A DNA stretch of 23,193 bases from MGBC120314 sp051880495 (GTDB lineage Bacteria > Bacillota > Clostridia > Lachnospirales > Lachnospiraceae): NCBI GenBank assembly GCA_051880495.1, contig JBJEOB010000008.1:1-23193 (forward strand), given 5' to 3'. Numbering within the stretch: the stretch's first letter is position 1; each line of letters starts with the position of its first letter. A program made the translations under genes and the position numbers. This document shows positions 21,620 to 23,193 of the stretch, piece after piece. Under the pieces are notes generated by a model that saw nothing but the letters and a program-made list of their open reading frames with translations, had not been told where the DNA came from and did no database searches.

Positions 21620-23193
21620 GTGGCTGAACAGCAGACACAGGACCTTAATGAATTACTTAAGGTGCGTAGAGATAAATTGGCGGATCTTCAGTCAAGAGGC
21701 AAGGATCCATTCCAGATAACAAAATTTGACCAGACACATCATTCGGTTGATGTGAAGAGTCTGTATGAAGAGCATGAGAAGAACATTCTCGGAGACCGTC
21801 CGCTTCCGGATACAACAGGTCTTTCAGAAGAAGATGCAAGAAAGGTAACAAACGACGATTATAATGAACGCCGTGCAATTATGGATGCGCAGCCGATTCA
21901 TGTAAGCATTGCCGGACGTATGATGTTTAAGCGTGTCATGGGTAAGGCATCTTTTTGCAGTATCCAGGATCTCAAGGGCAATATTCAGGTATATGTATCC
22001 AAGGATGCCCTTGGCGATGACAATTATGCAGACTTTAAGAAGTCTGACATTGGTGATATTTTTGGCGTAAAGGGCTACATTTTCCGTACCAAGACAGGCG
22101 AGATTTCCATTCACGCAGAGGAACTGACTCTTCTTACAAAGAGTCTTCAGATTCTTCCTGAGAAGTTCCACGGCATCACAGATACAGATACAAGATACCG
22201 TCAGAGATATGTGGACCTTATTATGAATCCGGAAGTTAAGGATACATTTATCAAGCGTTCCAAAATCTTAAAGGAAATCCGTAATTTCCTTGCCGGACGT
22301 GACTTCATGGAAGTTGAGACACCTACACTTGTATCAAATGCAGGCGGTGCGGCAGCCAGACCATTTGAGACACACTACAATGCTCTCGATGAGGATGTTA
22401 AGCTTCGTATTTCTCTTGAGTTGTACTTAAAGAGACTTATCGTAGGCGGTCTTGAAAGAGTATATGAAATCGGACGAGTATATCGTAATGAGGGAGTTGA
22501 TACAAGACACAACCCTGAATTTACGCTTATGGAATTATATCAGGCATACACCGACTACGAGGGAATGATGGAACTTACAGAGTCTATGTTCCGTTACCTT
22601 GCAGAAACCGTATGCGGTACAACAAAGATTACTTATGGCGGCATCGAAATTGACCTTGGTAAGCCTTTTGCACGTCTTACCATGAATGAGGCAATCTTAA
22701 AATATGCCGGTGTTGATTTTGATACCATTGCAACCGATGAAGAAGCCAAGGCTCTTGCCAAGGAACGTGGAATCGAATTCGAGGCACGTCACACCAAGGG
22801 CGACATCGTTAATCTCTTCTTCGAGGAGTACTGTGAGAAGGAGCTCATCCAGCCAACATTCATTATGGATCATCCTCTTGCAATCAGCCCTCTTACCAAG
22901 AAGAAGCCGTCTGACCCAACCAAGGTAGAGCGTTTTGAGTTATTCATCAACACCTGGGAAATGTGTAACGCATACTCAGAGCTTAACGACCCAATCGACC
23001 AGCGTGAGCGTTTTGCACAGCAGGATGCCAACGCGGCAGCAGGCGATGACGAAGCACAGCACACAGACGAGGACTTCTTAAATGCGCTCGAAATCGGTAT
23101 GCCACCTACAGGCGGTATCGGTTATGGCATCGACCGTCTCGTAATGCTGCTTACTGACAGCCCGGCAATCAGGGATGTATTGTTGTTCCCGAC
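21620..23193 (+). CDS. lysS: Lysyl-tRNA synthetase, class II (3' end outside window)
   Basis: Charges tRNA-Lys with lysine in the cytoplasm. The frame begins with GTG at 21620, 8 bases after AAGGAG (21606-21611), and stays open for 524 codons to the window edge. An N-terminal helix (ELLKVRRDKLADLQ) is followed by an OB-fold anticodon-binding domain (about 75-185: IHVSIAGRMMFKRVMGKASF). Class II motif 1 lies near 200-245 with DFMEVETPTL. Motif 2 is VYRNEGVDTRHNPEFT (287-302). AGDDEAQHTDEDFLNALEIG precedes motif 3, GMPPTGGIGYGIDRLVMLL (493-511). All catalytic landmarks are present. The class I form of the enzyme is excluded. It is co-transcribed with greA. Only the last few residues, or a C-terminal extension if there is one, are missing. 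Confidence 0.96.
   Translation, partial: MAEQQTQDLNELLKVRRDKLADLQSRGKDPFQITKFDQTHHSVDVKSLYEEHEKNILGDRPLPDTTGLSEEDARKVTNDDYNERRAIMDAQPIHVSIAGRMMFKRVMGKASFCSIQDLKGNIQVYVSKDALGDDNYADFKKSDIGDIFGVKGYIFRTKTGEISIHAEELTLLTKSLQILPEKFHGITDTDTRYRQRYVDLIMNPEVKDTFIKRSKILKEIRNFLAGRDFMEVETPTLVSNAGGAAARPFETHYNALDEDVKLRISLELYLKRLIVGGLERVYEIGRVYRNEGVDTRHNPEFTLMELYQAYTDYEGMMELTESMFRYLAETVCGTTKITYGGIEIDLGKPFARLTMNEAILKYAGVDFDTIATDEEAKALAKERGIEFEARHTKGDIVNLFFEEYCEKELIQPTFIMDHPLAISPLTKKKPSDPTKVERFELFINTWEMCNAYSELNDPIDQRERFAQQDANAAAGDDEAQHTDEDFLNALEIGMPPTGGIGYGIDRLVMLLTDSPAIRDVLLFP

Overview
The window is a chromosomal stretch of a low-to-moderate GC Gram-positive bacterium of the Clostridia, most likely Lachnospiraceae. 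The basis is the T-box leader, the aspS-gatCAB route to Asn-tRNA and Gln-tRNA, strong GGAGG ribosome sites, sigma-A promoters with 17-bp spacers, and a SleB-type cell wall hydrolase with an SH3 domain. A possible sigma-D (motility) promoter hints at a flagellated relative of Lachnospira, Roseburia or Eubacterium. Species cannot be fixed from this sequence alone.

Layout. (1) 1-2760 is accessory: the tail of a DUF4214 protein with its terminator, an AT-rich two-gene unit (a GNAT-like protein overlapping a 59-residue protein) with its own promoter, and, facing it across a bidirectional terminator, an EF-hand protein on the minus strand. (2) About 2770-12463 is one long co-directional run: T-box leader, aspS, gatC, gatA, gatB, a DUF212/PAP2-like membrane protein, a GtrA-like membrane protein and dnaE. 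(3) 12490-14350 holds pfkA and, behind a terminator-like hairpin, a SpoU/TrmH-type RNA 2'-O-methyltransferase. (4) 14361-15523 is a monocistronic secreted cell wall hydrolase with a near-consensus promoter and an intrinsic terminator. (5) 15524-16013 is a gene-free island packed with two very large nested inverted repeats. (6) 16014-21036 is a tight operon: nfeD-like, SPFH protein, argF, a small membrane protein, birA, a small acidic protein and a DusB-like dihydrouridine synthase. (7) A perfect consensus promoter then drives greA and lysS, which runs off the right edge.

How the parts fit. Almost everything on the plus strand from 3068 onward is information processing (tRNA charging, transamidation, DNA synthesis, tRNA and rRNA modification, transcript cleavage), mixed with central metabolism (pfkA, argF, birA) and membrane quality control (nfeD/SPFH). 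The AspRS looks non-discriminating and would supply Asp-tRNA(Asn), which GatCAB amidates. The leader carries overlapping AAC (Asn) and GAA (Glu) codons at the specifier position, so the operon may read out uncharged forms of both tRNA substrates of the transamidation pathway.

The most unusual material is the T-box specifier, the palindromic island at 15524-16013, and the small overlapping gene pair at 674-1382.
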